From RGIG8709 sp045537065 (GTDB lineage: Bacteria; Bacillota; Clostridia; Monoglobales; Monoglobaceae): a stretch of 38,633 nt of DNA. Below, in pieces: positions 17,712-24,164 of this stretch. The notes under the pieces were generated by a model. It made no database searches. It had not been told where the DNA came from and worked only from the letters and a program-made list of their open reading frames with translations. Position 1 is the first letter of the stretch; each line of letters starts with the position of its first letter. The translations under genes were made by a program, and so were the position numbers. Where the stretch lies: contig JAZSOT010000043.1 of the NCBI GenBank assembly GCA_045537065.1, forward strand, positions 1-38,633. Direction: 5' to 3'.

Positions 17712-17740
17712 ATTATATAACAAATTTAAAATATATGCAA
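17712..17740 (-). promoter_or_regulatory. Predicted promoter of the glyRS operon
   Basis: On the minus strand TTGCAT (17740-17735) and TATAAT (17717-17712) are spaced 17 bases apart, about 45 bases upstream of the start codon. Confidence 0.65.
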
Positions 17741-17751
17741 GTCTTTTAAAC

Positions 17752-17781
17752 AAAAAAGAGCTTTTTACAAAGCTCTTTTTT
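17752..17781 (-). terminator. Terminator of the sdpRI-like operon
   Basis: Thirteen-base arms AAAAAAGAGCTTT and AAAGCTCTTTTTT with a four-base loop. The stop codon of the upstream SdpI-like gene lies within the loop, so the last codons form one arm. Confidence 0.88.
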
Positions 17782-18388
17782 TATGGCATACTGAAATTCC
17801 GTACCATATGCCTATAACTGTATATGGAATAAAAAGAATCAGCCATATTATGGATGCAATAGGCGGGAAAAATGTGCTTATGATGCTTAAAAGACCCATA
17901 ATAACTGTTTCATATCCTATAAATCTGTTGATTTTCCGTGCTTTTTCTGTGTCATTATCATAATTTTTTATATAGTCAAATTTTGGAAGATAGTTGCCTA
18001 GTATAAGAAACATAATTCCAATTATAACCGCACAAGACCTTCTTATATCAATTGCCCATCCAAGATTGTAGCCTAGGGTTATTACCTGCAGAATAATAGT
18101 CAGTATGGGGAGAATCCATTTTGTTACAGTTTCAAACTTGATGCGGTTGCCGTGCTTTTTTGCATTAACATCATTTATAATACAGCAGATTATTTGGAGG
18201 GCTGCCATTAAAAAAGGAAGTCCGAAAACTGCAAAGCTCTTTGATGCAAAATTGTCAGGCTCGTTATAAAAATTAAAGTGAATTGCTATAGTATCAGGTA
18301 AAACATCCCATAAAACAATACCTAAAAGAATAGGTGAAAGACATACAATAAACGTTATAATAAGACTTTTCCATTTTATAAATTTCAT
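17765..18388 (-). CDS. SdpI/YhfL-type membrane protein (DUF1648 plus SdpI)
   Basis: The 207-residue protein has about six hydrophobic segments. The N-terminal DUF1648 motif reads LWDVLPDTIAIHFNFYNEPDNFASK, and a C-terminal SdpI-like part includes LILGNYLPKFDY. In Bacillus subtilis SdpI protects against the SdpC killing factor and also sequesters the SdpR repressor at the membrane. Here the gene follows an ArsR-type regulator with an ATGA overlap, matching sdpR-sdpI, but no sdpC-like toxin is present. The ribosome binding site GGAGG lies in the last codons of the regulator, so coupling is likely. Confidence 0.88.
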   Translation of the reverse strand: MKFIKWKSLIITFIVCLSPILLGIVLWDVLPDTIAIHFNFYNEPDNFASKSFAVFGLPFLMAALQIICCIINDVNAKKHGNRIKFETVTKWILPILTIILQVITLGYNLGWAIDIRRSCAVIIGIMFLILGNYLPKFDYIKNYDNDTEKARKINRFIGYETVIMGLLSIISTFFPPIASIIWLILFIPYTVIGIWYGISVCHKKRAL

Positions 18389-18654
18389 TATTTATTACCT
18401 CCTAAAGAATATATCCATGAAAGCACCTCTTCAAAAACAGAGGTGTTAAGTTCATAATAGATAAAATTTTTGTATTTTTGTTCTGTGATAAGGTCTGCAC
18501 TTTTAAGCTTTGCAAGATGATATGAAACGGTAGCTCCCGTCAAATCAAAATGCTCCGCAATTTCTCCTGCGGATTTTTTTCCATTTTTGAGCGTTTCCAG
18601 TATATCTCGCCTCACGGAATCGGATAATGCCTTTAATGTTTCATTCATTCCCAT
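18388..18654 (-). CDS. ArsR-family repressor, SdpR-like
   Basis: A small winged-helix protein of about 88 residues: NETLKALSDSVRRDILETLKNGKKSAGEIAEHFDLTGATVSYHLAKLKSADLI, ending in a beta wing and a dimerisation helix. No metal-binding cysteine motif is present, so it is an SdpR-type rather than a metal-sensing ArsR protein. A GTG nine bases further upstream overlaps the ribosome binding site GAGGTG, so the ATG at 18654 is preferred. It is co-transcribed with the SdpI-like gene and probably represses its own promoter through the dyad at 18673-18702. Confidence 0.9.
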   Translation of the reverse strand: MGMNETLKALSDSVRRDILETLKNGKKSAGEIAEHFDLTGATVSYHLAKLKSADLITEQKYKNFIYYELNTSVFEEVLSWIYSLGGNK

Positions 18655-18672
18655 TAACTTCACCTCTTTGCT

Positions 18673-18702
18673 TATCTATTTAGAAAATTCTCTAAATAGA
18701 TA
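18673..18702. promoter_or_regulatory. Perfect 12-bp dyad, likely repressor operator
   Basis: Arms TATCTATTTAGA and TCTAAATAGATA are perfectly complementary around a six-base centre. The dyad overlaps the -10 box and start site of the promoter just behind the ArsR-type gene, the typical place for autorepression. Confidence 0.8.
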
Positions 18703-18728
18703 TTATCACATTAAATAAAAAATGTCAA
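18700..18728 (-). promoter_or_regulatory. Promoter of the sdpRI-like operon
   Basis: On the minus strand TTGACA (18728-18723) and TAATAT (18705-18700) are separated by 17 bases. The -10 box shares bases with the dyad. Confidence 0.8.
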
Positions 18729-18744
18729 TAGAATTATAAAAAAA

Positions 18745-18767
18745 AGCTGTTGGATAAGCCAACAGCT
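18745..18767 (-). terminator. Terminator of lplA
   Basis: Nine-base arms AGCTGTTGG and CCAACAGCT, loop of five, followed on the minus strand by a run of T. It lies about 20 bases after the lplA stop codon. Confidence 0.9.
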
Positions 18768-18788
18768 CGGTTTTGAATGTTTTGTAAA

Positions 18789-19766
18789 CTATAATTCAGT
18801 GTTCTCAACAAGCTTTAAAAAATCATTTGCAATATCTTTTGGAAGAGAGTTTTTAAATGCATTTTTTATGTTCTCCGTATCATATCGAATGCCCGAAAGG
18901 GCAGATTCCACTTTACCTGAAAGGGTGTAGTCCATAGAATCAGTATAAACCTTAACGTCTTTTATAATGCCTTTTTCAACTATAAGCAAAATTTCAGTCT
19001 GTCCCCAGTTAAAATGACCGCTGAAGGAGGCAGTAAAGGGAAAGGTTTTGCCGTAAAGAAAATCCCAACTTTTATTTCTTTCTGCAAGCTTTAAAACGAT
19101 TTCATTGTCTATGGTACTTAAAGGAGATGCTTTCATATTAAAAACAGTTTCAAATGCAAAAAGCATATAATCTTTCATTTTTTCAACCGTTAAATCAGGG
19201 GATATATCGCAAAGATTTATAACTCTGCTTTTAACAGATTTAATTCCCTTTGTTTCAAGCTTTGCCTTTGAGGGGGTGAGATATTTTGTCATTTTTTCCT
19301 TGTCTAAAAAAATAAGAATTGTTCCGTGGTGATATGATTTTCCTTTTGAACTGTAAAAGGCATTCCCTGAAAATTTCTTTCCGTCTGCCAGAATATCATT
19401 CCGCCCTGAGGTATTAGTTTCTATACCTGCAAAACGGCAAGCCTTTTTTATTACCTCCATATTTTTTTTAAGGTCAAGATTTTCAGTTTTTGAAATAAAT
19501 GTAAAGTTCAGATTACCCAAATCGTGAAAAACCGCACCGCCTCCAGAAAGTCTCCTTGCAAGATGACATTCGTCTTTTTTAAGAAGTTCAAGATTGCACT
19601 CTGCCCAAGGGTTTTGATTTCTTCCGATAACAACTGTGTTCTGGTTTTGCCACAGATAAAGAATAAGTGTTTTTTCGCTGGCAGTATTAAGAAGATATTC
19701 TTCTGTTGCAAGGTTTAAATAAGGGTCTTTGCATGAGTTTATATAATATGCAATATTTTCTATCAT
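18789..19766 (-). CDS. lplA: Lipoate-protein ligase A
   Basis: The enzyme activates free lipoate with ATP and attaches it to lipoyl domains of 2-oxoacid dehydrogenase E2 or to GcvH. The protein has the family signature RRLSGGGAVFHDLGNLNFTF near residue 70, the earlier IGRNQNPWAECN, SGNAFY and the HHGTILI segment, and a C-terminal accessory domain. At about 325 residues it is the normal two-domain length. An ATG 18 bases upstream is rejected because AAAGGTGA lies between it and the ATG at 19766. It diverges from the DeoR-type gene and lies near the E1 genes, so it probably lipoylates the partner E2. Confidence 0.93.
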   Translation of the reverse strand: MIENIAYYINSCKDPYLNLATEEYLLNTASEKTLILYLWQNQNTVVIGRNQNPWAECNLELLKKDECHLARRLSGGGAVFHDLGNLNFTFISKTENLDLKKNMEVIKKACRFAGIETNTSGRNDILADGKKFSGNAFYSSKGKSYHHGTILIFLDKEKMTKYLTPSKAKLETKGIKSVKSRVINLCDISPDLTVEKMKDYMLFAFETVFNMKASPLSTIDNEIVLKLAERNKSWDFLYGKTFPFTASFSGHFNWGQTEILLIVEKGIIKDVKVYTDSMDYTLSGKVESALSGIRYDTENIKNAFKNSLPKDIANDFLKLVENTEL

Positions 19767-19782
19767 AAAATCACCTTTTATC

Positions 19783-19811
19783 ATTTTAAAATATTTTTTT
19801 TATAATGTCAA
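19783..19811 (-). promoter_or_regulatory. Predicted lplA promoter
   Basis: On the minus strand TTGACA (19811-19806) and TAAAAT (19788-19783) are spaced 17 bases apart. Its -35 box and that of deoR form the two arms of a dyad, TGTCAATA-TTTT-TATTGACA (19806-19825). Confidence 0.55.
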
Positions 19812-19819
19812 TATTTTTA

Positions 19820-19849
19820 TTGACAAATTTGTTATAAAAATGTTATAAT
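19820..19849 (+). promoter_or_regulatory. Predicted promoter of the DeoR-family gene
   Basis: TTGACA (19820-19825) and TATAAT (19844-19849) are spaced 18 bases apart. The spacer and -10 box carry the TGTTATA repeats. Confidence 0.6.
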
Positions 19850-19857
19850 ATGTTATA
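19830..19857. repeat. Three phased TGTTATA repeats (putative operator)
   Basis: TGTTATA occurs at 19830, 19841 and 19851, spaced 11 and 10 bases apart, about one helical turn each. The last two copies form TGTTATAATATGTTATA, found again in the E1 promoter. The inferred binder is the DeoR-type protein encoded 30 bases downstream. Confidence 0.6.
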
Positions 19858-19887
19858 TTAATATATGGTTAAAACAGGAGTTTTGAT

Positions 19888-20637
19888 ATGAATAGTATAA
19901 GACTTGAAAAACTTAAAGAATATATTGAAAAAAGGAGTGTAACCTCCATTAAAGAGCTTCAGGAAATTGTACCTGAGGTTTCGTTTATGACTCTGCACAG
20001 AGACCTTAATGCACTTGAAAAGCAGGGGATTATTATAAAACAGAGAGGATGTGTAAAATCCGTTAATCATTCGGAGGATGTTGCCTTTAATATAAGACTT
20101 AACGAAAACAATCAGGGCAAATTCGTTGTTGCGAGGAAGGCGCTTTCTCTTATTCAGGTTTATAATTCACTTTTTCTTGATGCAGGGACATCAAATCTTT
20201 TTATGGCAAAAAATATGCCTGATATAAACTTAAACATAGTAACAACAGGCCCCGGGATTGCCCTTGAATTATGCAAACTGCATAATCCTGTGGTAACAAT
20301 GTGTTCCGGAACAATGAACAGAAAAAATCTGGCAGTTTCAGGGCAAAACACTCTTGAAATGCTTGAAAAAATAAATATAGACACAGCCTTTATCGGGGTT
20401 TCGGGATGTTCTCTTGAAACAGGGTTTACCTGCGGAACAGAGGTTGATATGATGATAAAAAAACTGGTAATAAAAAAAGCCAGGGTTAGCGTTATGATGT
20501 GCAGTCAGGAAAAGGTTGGAAGGATGATGCCTTATACCTTTGCAAACTTTTCCGATGTAGATTACATAATAACCGACAGTCCCATGCCTCAGAATTTCCA
20601 AAAAGCGGCAAAAAGTGCAGGGTGTAAAATTTTATAG
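19888..20637 (+). CDS. DeoR-family transcriptional regulator
   Basis: The 249-residue protein has an N-terminal helix-turn-helix (RLEKLKEYIEKRSVTSIKELQEI then SFMTLHRDLNALEKQGII) and a C-terminal DeoRC sensor domain of the ISOCOT fold. Sensor motifs include LFLDAGTSNLFMA, NIVTTGPGIALEL and FIGVSGCSLETGFTCGTEVDMMIKK. Members usually respond to phosphorylated sugars or related metabolites. The usual IRRDL recognition helix is LHRDL here. An AGGAG site precedes the ATG. It sits between divergent lplA and the E1 genes and shares an 18-base promoter repeat with the latter, so it probably regulates itself and the dehydrogenase genes. Confidence 0.9.
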   Translation: MNSIRLEKLKEYIEKRSVTSIKELQEIVPEVSFMTLHRDLNALEKQGIIIKQRGCVKSVNHSEDVAFNIRLNENNQGKFVVARKALSLIQVYNSLFLDAGTSNLFMAKNMPDINLNIVTTGPGIALELCKLHNPVVTMCSGTMNRKNLAVSGQNTLEMLEKINIDTAFIGVSGCSLETGFTCGTEVDMMIKKLVIKKARVSVMMCSQEKVGRMMPYTFANFSDVDYIITDSPMPQNFQKAAKSAGCKIL

Positions 20638-20664
20638 AATTTTGTTAGAAGTAACGAAAAAATA

Positions 20665-20693
20665 TTGACTGAAATGTTATAATATGTTATAAT
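20665..20693 (+). promoter_or_regulatory. Predicted E1 promoter
   Basis: TTGACT (20665-20670) and TATAAT (20688-20693) are separated by 17 bases. The predicted start of transcription is about 20700, giving a leader of about 240 bases. Confidence 0.7.
20674..20691. repeat. Copy of the TGTTATAATATGTTATA operator repeat
   Basis: Eighteen bases identical to 19840-19857 in the deoR promoter. Here they fill the spacer and the -10 box, so a bound protein would block polymerase. Confidence 0.6.
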
Positions 20694-20704
20694 TACGGTT
20701 GTAG

Positions 20705-20859
20705 AAAACGGCATAATGCCGTTTTTAGCGGAATAACAATTCCGCATTTTCGAGCCAAAGGCTTGAAAACAACACATAATTGCAATAATATCAGTTTATG
20801 AAAACACAGTTTTCATAATGGTTTGCGATAAATCGCAAACAAAAACGCTTATGCGTTTT
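20705..20859 (+). ncRNA. Array of six short hairpins in the E1 5' leader
   Basis: Six stem-loops follow one another. H1 is 20705-20725 (AAAACGGCAT/ATGCCGTTTT). H2 is 20728-20745 (GCGGAAT/ATTCCGC). H3 is 20747-20769 (TTTTCGAGCC/GGCTTGAAAA, one G-U pair). H4 is 20796-20818 (TTATGAAAAC/GTTTTCATAA). H5 is 20821-20840 (GTTTGCGAT/ATCGCAAAC). H6 is 20842-20859 (AAAACGC/GCGTTTT). They form two abutting triplets with a 26-base gap. Each has a different sequence, so they are not copies of one repeat. The array begins about five bases after the predicted transcript start and ends about 65 bases before the ribosome binding site AAGGAGG (20924-20930). I do not recognise a known RNA family. Confidence 0.65.
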
Positions 20860-20939
20860 ACCGAATATTCATTATAATATTTCAGTCGAATTACTATGGT
20901 AAAAATTTAAAAGTCAATAGATTAAGGAGGAATTTTAAT

Positions 20940-22325
20940 ATGCCAAAAAGTTTATTTGTTGATCCGGTTGAGACACTTGCTCCCGGTAAAATAACATTCA
21001 AAGACATCCCGGTTAATACTTACAACAAAACAATAGCGGAAGAAAGAGGCCGCTACAGCGATGACGACCTTATCAGAATTTATCGTGATATAACAGTTCT
21101 TCGTGAATTTGAATCAATGCTAAGCTCTATTAAAACACAGGGCGGCTATAACGGAATTGAAACAACATATCCGGGTCCTGCTCACCTTTCAGTTGGATAG
21201 GAAGCTGCAGCTGTTGGTCAGGCTTATCTTCTTGACCAGAACGACTTTTCGTTCGGTTCACACAGAAGCCACTCTGAAATCCTTGCAAAAGCATTATCCT
21301 GTATCCAGAAATTAAGCGAACAAGACCTTATGACAATTATGGAAGGTTTCTTAGGCGGAAGTGCTCTTCGTGCAACTGAAAAGCTTGGCCCTGTAAGTGA
21401 TGTTAAGGAACTTGCAATCCGCTTTATTTTATACGGAACACTTTCTGAAATATTTGCAAGAGAAACAGGCTTCCATAAAGGTATGGGCGGATCAATGCAC
21501 GCATTCTTCCTTCCTTTCGGTATTTATCCAAACAACGCTATCGTTGGCGGTAGTGCTGCAATTGCAACAGGTGCTGCTTTATTTAAAAAGGTAAACGGCA
21601 AGCAGGGTATTGTTGTTTGTAACTCAGGTGACGGCTCAATGGCTCGCGGTCCTGTTTGGGAAGCAATGAACTTTGCTGCTATGGATCAGTATAACACATT
21701 GTGGGAAAGCCATAAAGGCGGAATGCCGATTCTTTATAATGTATTCAATAACTCATACGGTATGGGAGATCAGACCCGTGGTGAAACAATGGGATATGAT
21801 ATGCTTGCACGTATCGGTTCAGGTGTAAGCCCAACTCAGTTCCATGCAGAACGTATCAACGGATTTAATCCTCTTGCAGTTATTGATGCTATGGAAAGAA
21901 AGCTTGAAATTCTTCGTGCTGGAGAAGGTCCTGTTATGCTTGATACTCTTACATATCGTTATTCAGGACATTCTGTTTCTGACCAGAATGCATATCGTAC
22001 CAAGGAAGAAATCGAAGCTTGGCAGGCACTCGACCCAATCATCACATACCGTCAGGGTCTTGTTGATGCCGGTGTTGCTAATGATTCTAAGATGGAAGAA
22101 ATTCTTGCTGAAACAAGAGAACGTATGACAATGATCTGTAAGGCTGCATCTGACCCTGAAGTTAGCCCTTATGTAAACTTCAAAACAGACCCACAGGTTG
22201 TTGAAAGAATGATGTTCTCAAATGAAAAGGTTGAAAAATTTGATGACCGTGAACCTGAGGTTAATATGCCTCTTGCAGAGGTTCCCGCTTATAAGAAGCT
22301 TAAGGAAAAGAAAGATGTCCGATAG
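20940..22325 (+). pseudogene. 2-oxoacid dehydrogenase E1 component, alpha part, with in-frame TAG
   Basis: E1 alpha and beta together decarboxylate a 2-oxoacid using thiamine diphosphate and pass the acyl group to lipoyl-E2. The reading frame has PGPAHLSVG, then TAG (21198-21200), then EAAAVGQAYLLDQ, where homologues read SVGQEAA, so the TAG stands for CAG (Gln). After it come SHRSHSEILAKA, ETGFHKGMGGSMHAFF, and the thiamine diphosphate motif GDGSMARGPVWEAMNFAA through NVFNNSYGMGDQ. The frame ends in another stop at 22323 after KKDVR. Restart at 21330 would lose the N-terminal 130 residues. The substrate (pyruvate, acetoin or branched-chain) is not clear. Confidence 0.85.
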
Positions 22326-22348
22326 TTGACGGAAAACCTGTTTCAAAA

Positions 22349-23404
22349 ATGAAATTATTTAACCTTCGTGACGCTATGTCAGAGGTTATATATGACAGAT
22401 TCTATGAAGACCCAACTCTTATTGCTTACGGTGAAGACTGCCGTGACTGGGGCGGTGCGTTTGCGGTATATCGTGGTATGATGGATGCATTCCCGCATTG
22501 CCGTCTATTCAACTCACCTATTGCTGAAGCTGCAATAGTTGGTACTGCAGTTGGTTATGCATTATCCGGAGGTCGTGCACTTGTTGAACTTATGTATGCA
22601 GACTTTATCGGTTGTGCAGGTGACGAAATTTTCAACCAGATGTCAAAATGGCAGGCAATGTCTGCAGGAATACTTAAGATGCCTGTTGTACTCCGTGTAT
22701 CTGTTGGTTCAAAATACGGTGCACAGCACAGTCAGGATTGGACAGCACTTTGTGCTCATATTCCAGGACTTAAGGTATGTTTCCCCGCAACACCTTGGGA
22801 AGCTAAAGGTCTTATGGAATCAGCACTTAAGGGAACAGACCCTGTTGTATTCTTTGAAAGCCAGAGAATTTATGATGTTGGTGAACAGTTCCACGAAGGC
22901 GGCGTTCCTGCTGAAAGATATGAAATCGAATTTGGCGATGTAAATAAGGTTCGTGATGGTAAGGATGTAACAATTCTCACAATCGGTGCTGCTTTATATC
23001 GTGCAGTTGATGCTGCAAAACAGTTAAGTGAAAAATATGGTATGGAAGCTGATATTATCAATATCCATTCATTAGTTCCGCTTGATTACACAAAGATTAT
23101 TGAATCTGTTAAGAAAACAGGCAGAGTTGTTCTTGTGTCTGATACTTGTGCACGTGGTTCATTTATGAATGATGTTGCAAGAAATATAACAGAACTTTGC
23201 TTTGATGACCTTGATGCACCACCTGCAGTTGTTGGTGCTCGTAACTGGATCACACCTCCGTTTGAATTTGATGAATTCTTCTTCCCGCAGGCAGACTGGA
23301 TTATTGATGCAATTCACGAGAAGATTGTTCCGATTCCAGGCTATGTAGCAGAAAACGGATGCACAGAACAAGAGGCACTTCGCCGTGCAAAACAGGGTGT
23401 GTAA
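22349..23404 (+). CDS. 2-oxoacid dehydrogenase E1 component, beta part (probably split from a fusion)
   Basis: The 351-residue frame is a full transketolase-like E1 beta: NLRDAMSEVIYDRFYEDPTLIAYGEDC, then FNSPIAEAAIVGTAVGYALSGGRALVELMYADF, SKYGAQHSQDWTALCAHIPGL and the C-terminal transketolase domain (VTILTIGAALYRAVDAA through RGSFMNDVARNITE). The ATG at 22349 has no ribosome binding site. The same frame is open upstream as IVDGKPVSKMKLF, directly abutting the alpha frame with a one-base frame difference. This suggests that alpha and beta were one polypeptide of about 820 residues. E2 and E3 genes are not in the window. Confidence 0.88.
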   Translation: MKLFNLRDAMSEVIYDRFYEDPTLIAYGEDCRDWGGAFAVYRGMMDAFPHCRLFNSPIAEAAIVGTAVGYALSGGRALVELMYADFIGCAGDEIFNQMSKWQAMSAGILKMPVVLRVSVGSKYGAQHSQDWTALCAHIPGLKVCFPATPWEAKGLMESALKGTDPVVFFESQRIYDVGEQFHEGGVPAERYEIEFGDVNKVRDGKDVTILTIGAALYRAVDAAKQLSEKYGMEADIINIHSLVPLDYTKIIESVKKTGRVVLVSDTCARGSFMNDVARNITELCFDDLDAPPAVVGARNWITPPFEFDEFFFPQADWIIDAIHEKIVPIPGYVAENGCTEQEALRRAKQGV

Positions 23405-24010
23405 ATGATAATAAAAAGAACAGCAAATGCAGGAGTTTTGATAAAAACTGAAAAATTAAGCATATTGCTGGACGGGGTATGTGATGAGCTTTTACCCTAT
23501 GAGAAAACACCAAATGATATAAAGGAGGAGCTAATATTAGCTCCTCCTCATATTATTGCTTTTTCTCACAGGCATAAAGACCATTATTCAAGTGCCTTTG
23601 CAAAAAAAGTTAAGGCATCTGTCATTACTCCCGAAAGCGAGAAAAAGGATTTTCCTGAGCTTGGATTTTTCTCGGTAGAAACAAGACACATTGGAAAAAA
23701 TGATGTAGAACACCAAAGCTTTGTGCTTGAGGGTGAGAAATGTGTGTGGTTTATGGGTGATGCATCCCCTGTCTTCCTCGAAAAGATGAAAAACTTTCAA
23801 AAGCCTGATGCTTTGATTATTCCATATGCTTATGCCATAACAAAATCTGCTTGGGAAAGGACATTAAATTTAGGGGCGGATAAGATTATTCTTTTGCATA
23901 TGCCAAAAAAAGAAATGAATGAAATGAAGCTTTGGAAAACGGTTGAAAAAACAACAATGGGAGAAAAATCTCTTATTATTCCTGCAATTGGAGAAACAAT
24001 AATTTTATGA
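23405..24010 (+). CDS. Metallo-beta-lactamase-fold hydrolase (UlaG-like)
   Basis: The 201-residue protein has the metal-binding motif SHRHKDHY (H-x-H-x-D-H) near residue 58, FMGDASP near residue 116, and a C-terminal HMP. It is close to the beta-lactamase_2/UlaG-like group, which contains lactonases and many enzymes of unknown substrate. It begins immediately after the E1 beta stop codon with no gap, so it is translated from the same message and may serve the same pathway. A perfect 26-base palindrome lies inside the gene. The specific substrate is unknown. Confidence 0.82.
   Translation: MIIKRTANAGVLIKTEKLSILLDGVCDELLPYEKTPNDIKEELILAPPHIIAFSHRHKDHYSSAFAKKVKASVITPESEKKDFPELGFFSVETRHIGKNDVEHQSFVLEGEKCVWFMGDASPVFLEKMKNFQKPDALIIPYAYAITKSAWERTLNLGADKIILLHMPKKEMNEMKLWKTVEKTTMGEKSLIIPAIGETIIL
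23523..23548. repeat. Perfect 26-bp palindrome inside a coding region
   Basis: AGGAGGAGCTAAT is followed directly by its exact reverse complement ATTAGCTCCTCCT. It codes for part of KEELILAPPH. In mRNA it would form a stem of about 11 bp that hides an AGGAGG-like sequence. Confidence 0.85.
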
Positions 24011-24044
24011 AAATACAACAGAAATTTGACTGTTGTATTTTTTA
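24010..24044 (+). terminator. Terminator of the E1 operon
   Basis: Eleven-base arms AAATACAACAG and CTGTTGTATTT with an eight-base loop, followed by a run of T. Confidence 0.88.
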
Positions 24045-24062
24045 TTTTTATTAAATAGTTTC

Positions 24063-24091
24063 TTGACTTTTAAGAATGTTAGAGTTATTAT
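24063..24091 (+). promoter_or_regulatory. Predicted promoter of the antiporter gene
   Basis: TTGACT (24063-24068) and TATTAT (24086-24091) are spaced 17 bases apart, about 70 bases ahead of the start codon. Confidence 0.6.
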
Positions 24092-24164
24092 TAATATGTA
24101 TGTTTTTGTATAAATATAAACTAAAGAATAAATAAGCAAATTATGCTTGGAATGGAGACATCTT

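Noticed and set aside
20705..20859. CRISPR array or simple repeat family
   Set aside because: The hairpin stems differ in sequence and there are no equal-length repeats or spacers, so it is not CRISPR or a tandem repeat.
21198..21200. TAG read as an amino acid (stop-codon reassignment or pyrrolysine)
   Set aside because: murG, divIB and ftsZ in this window end with TAG, so TAG is a normal stop. The residue expected here is Gln, one base away from TAG, which fits a simple mutation or error.
24147..24164. TTG start for the antiporter
   Set aside because: It has no ribosome binding site, whereas TGGAG is correctly spaced for ATG 24165.
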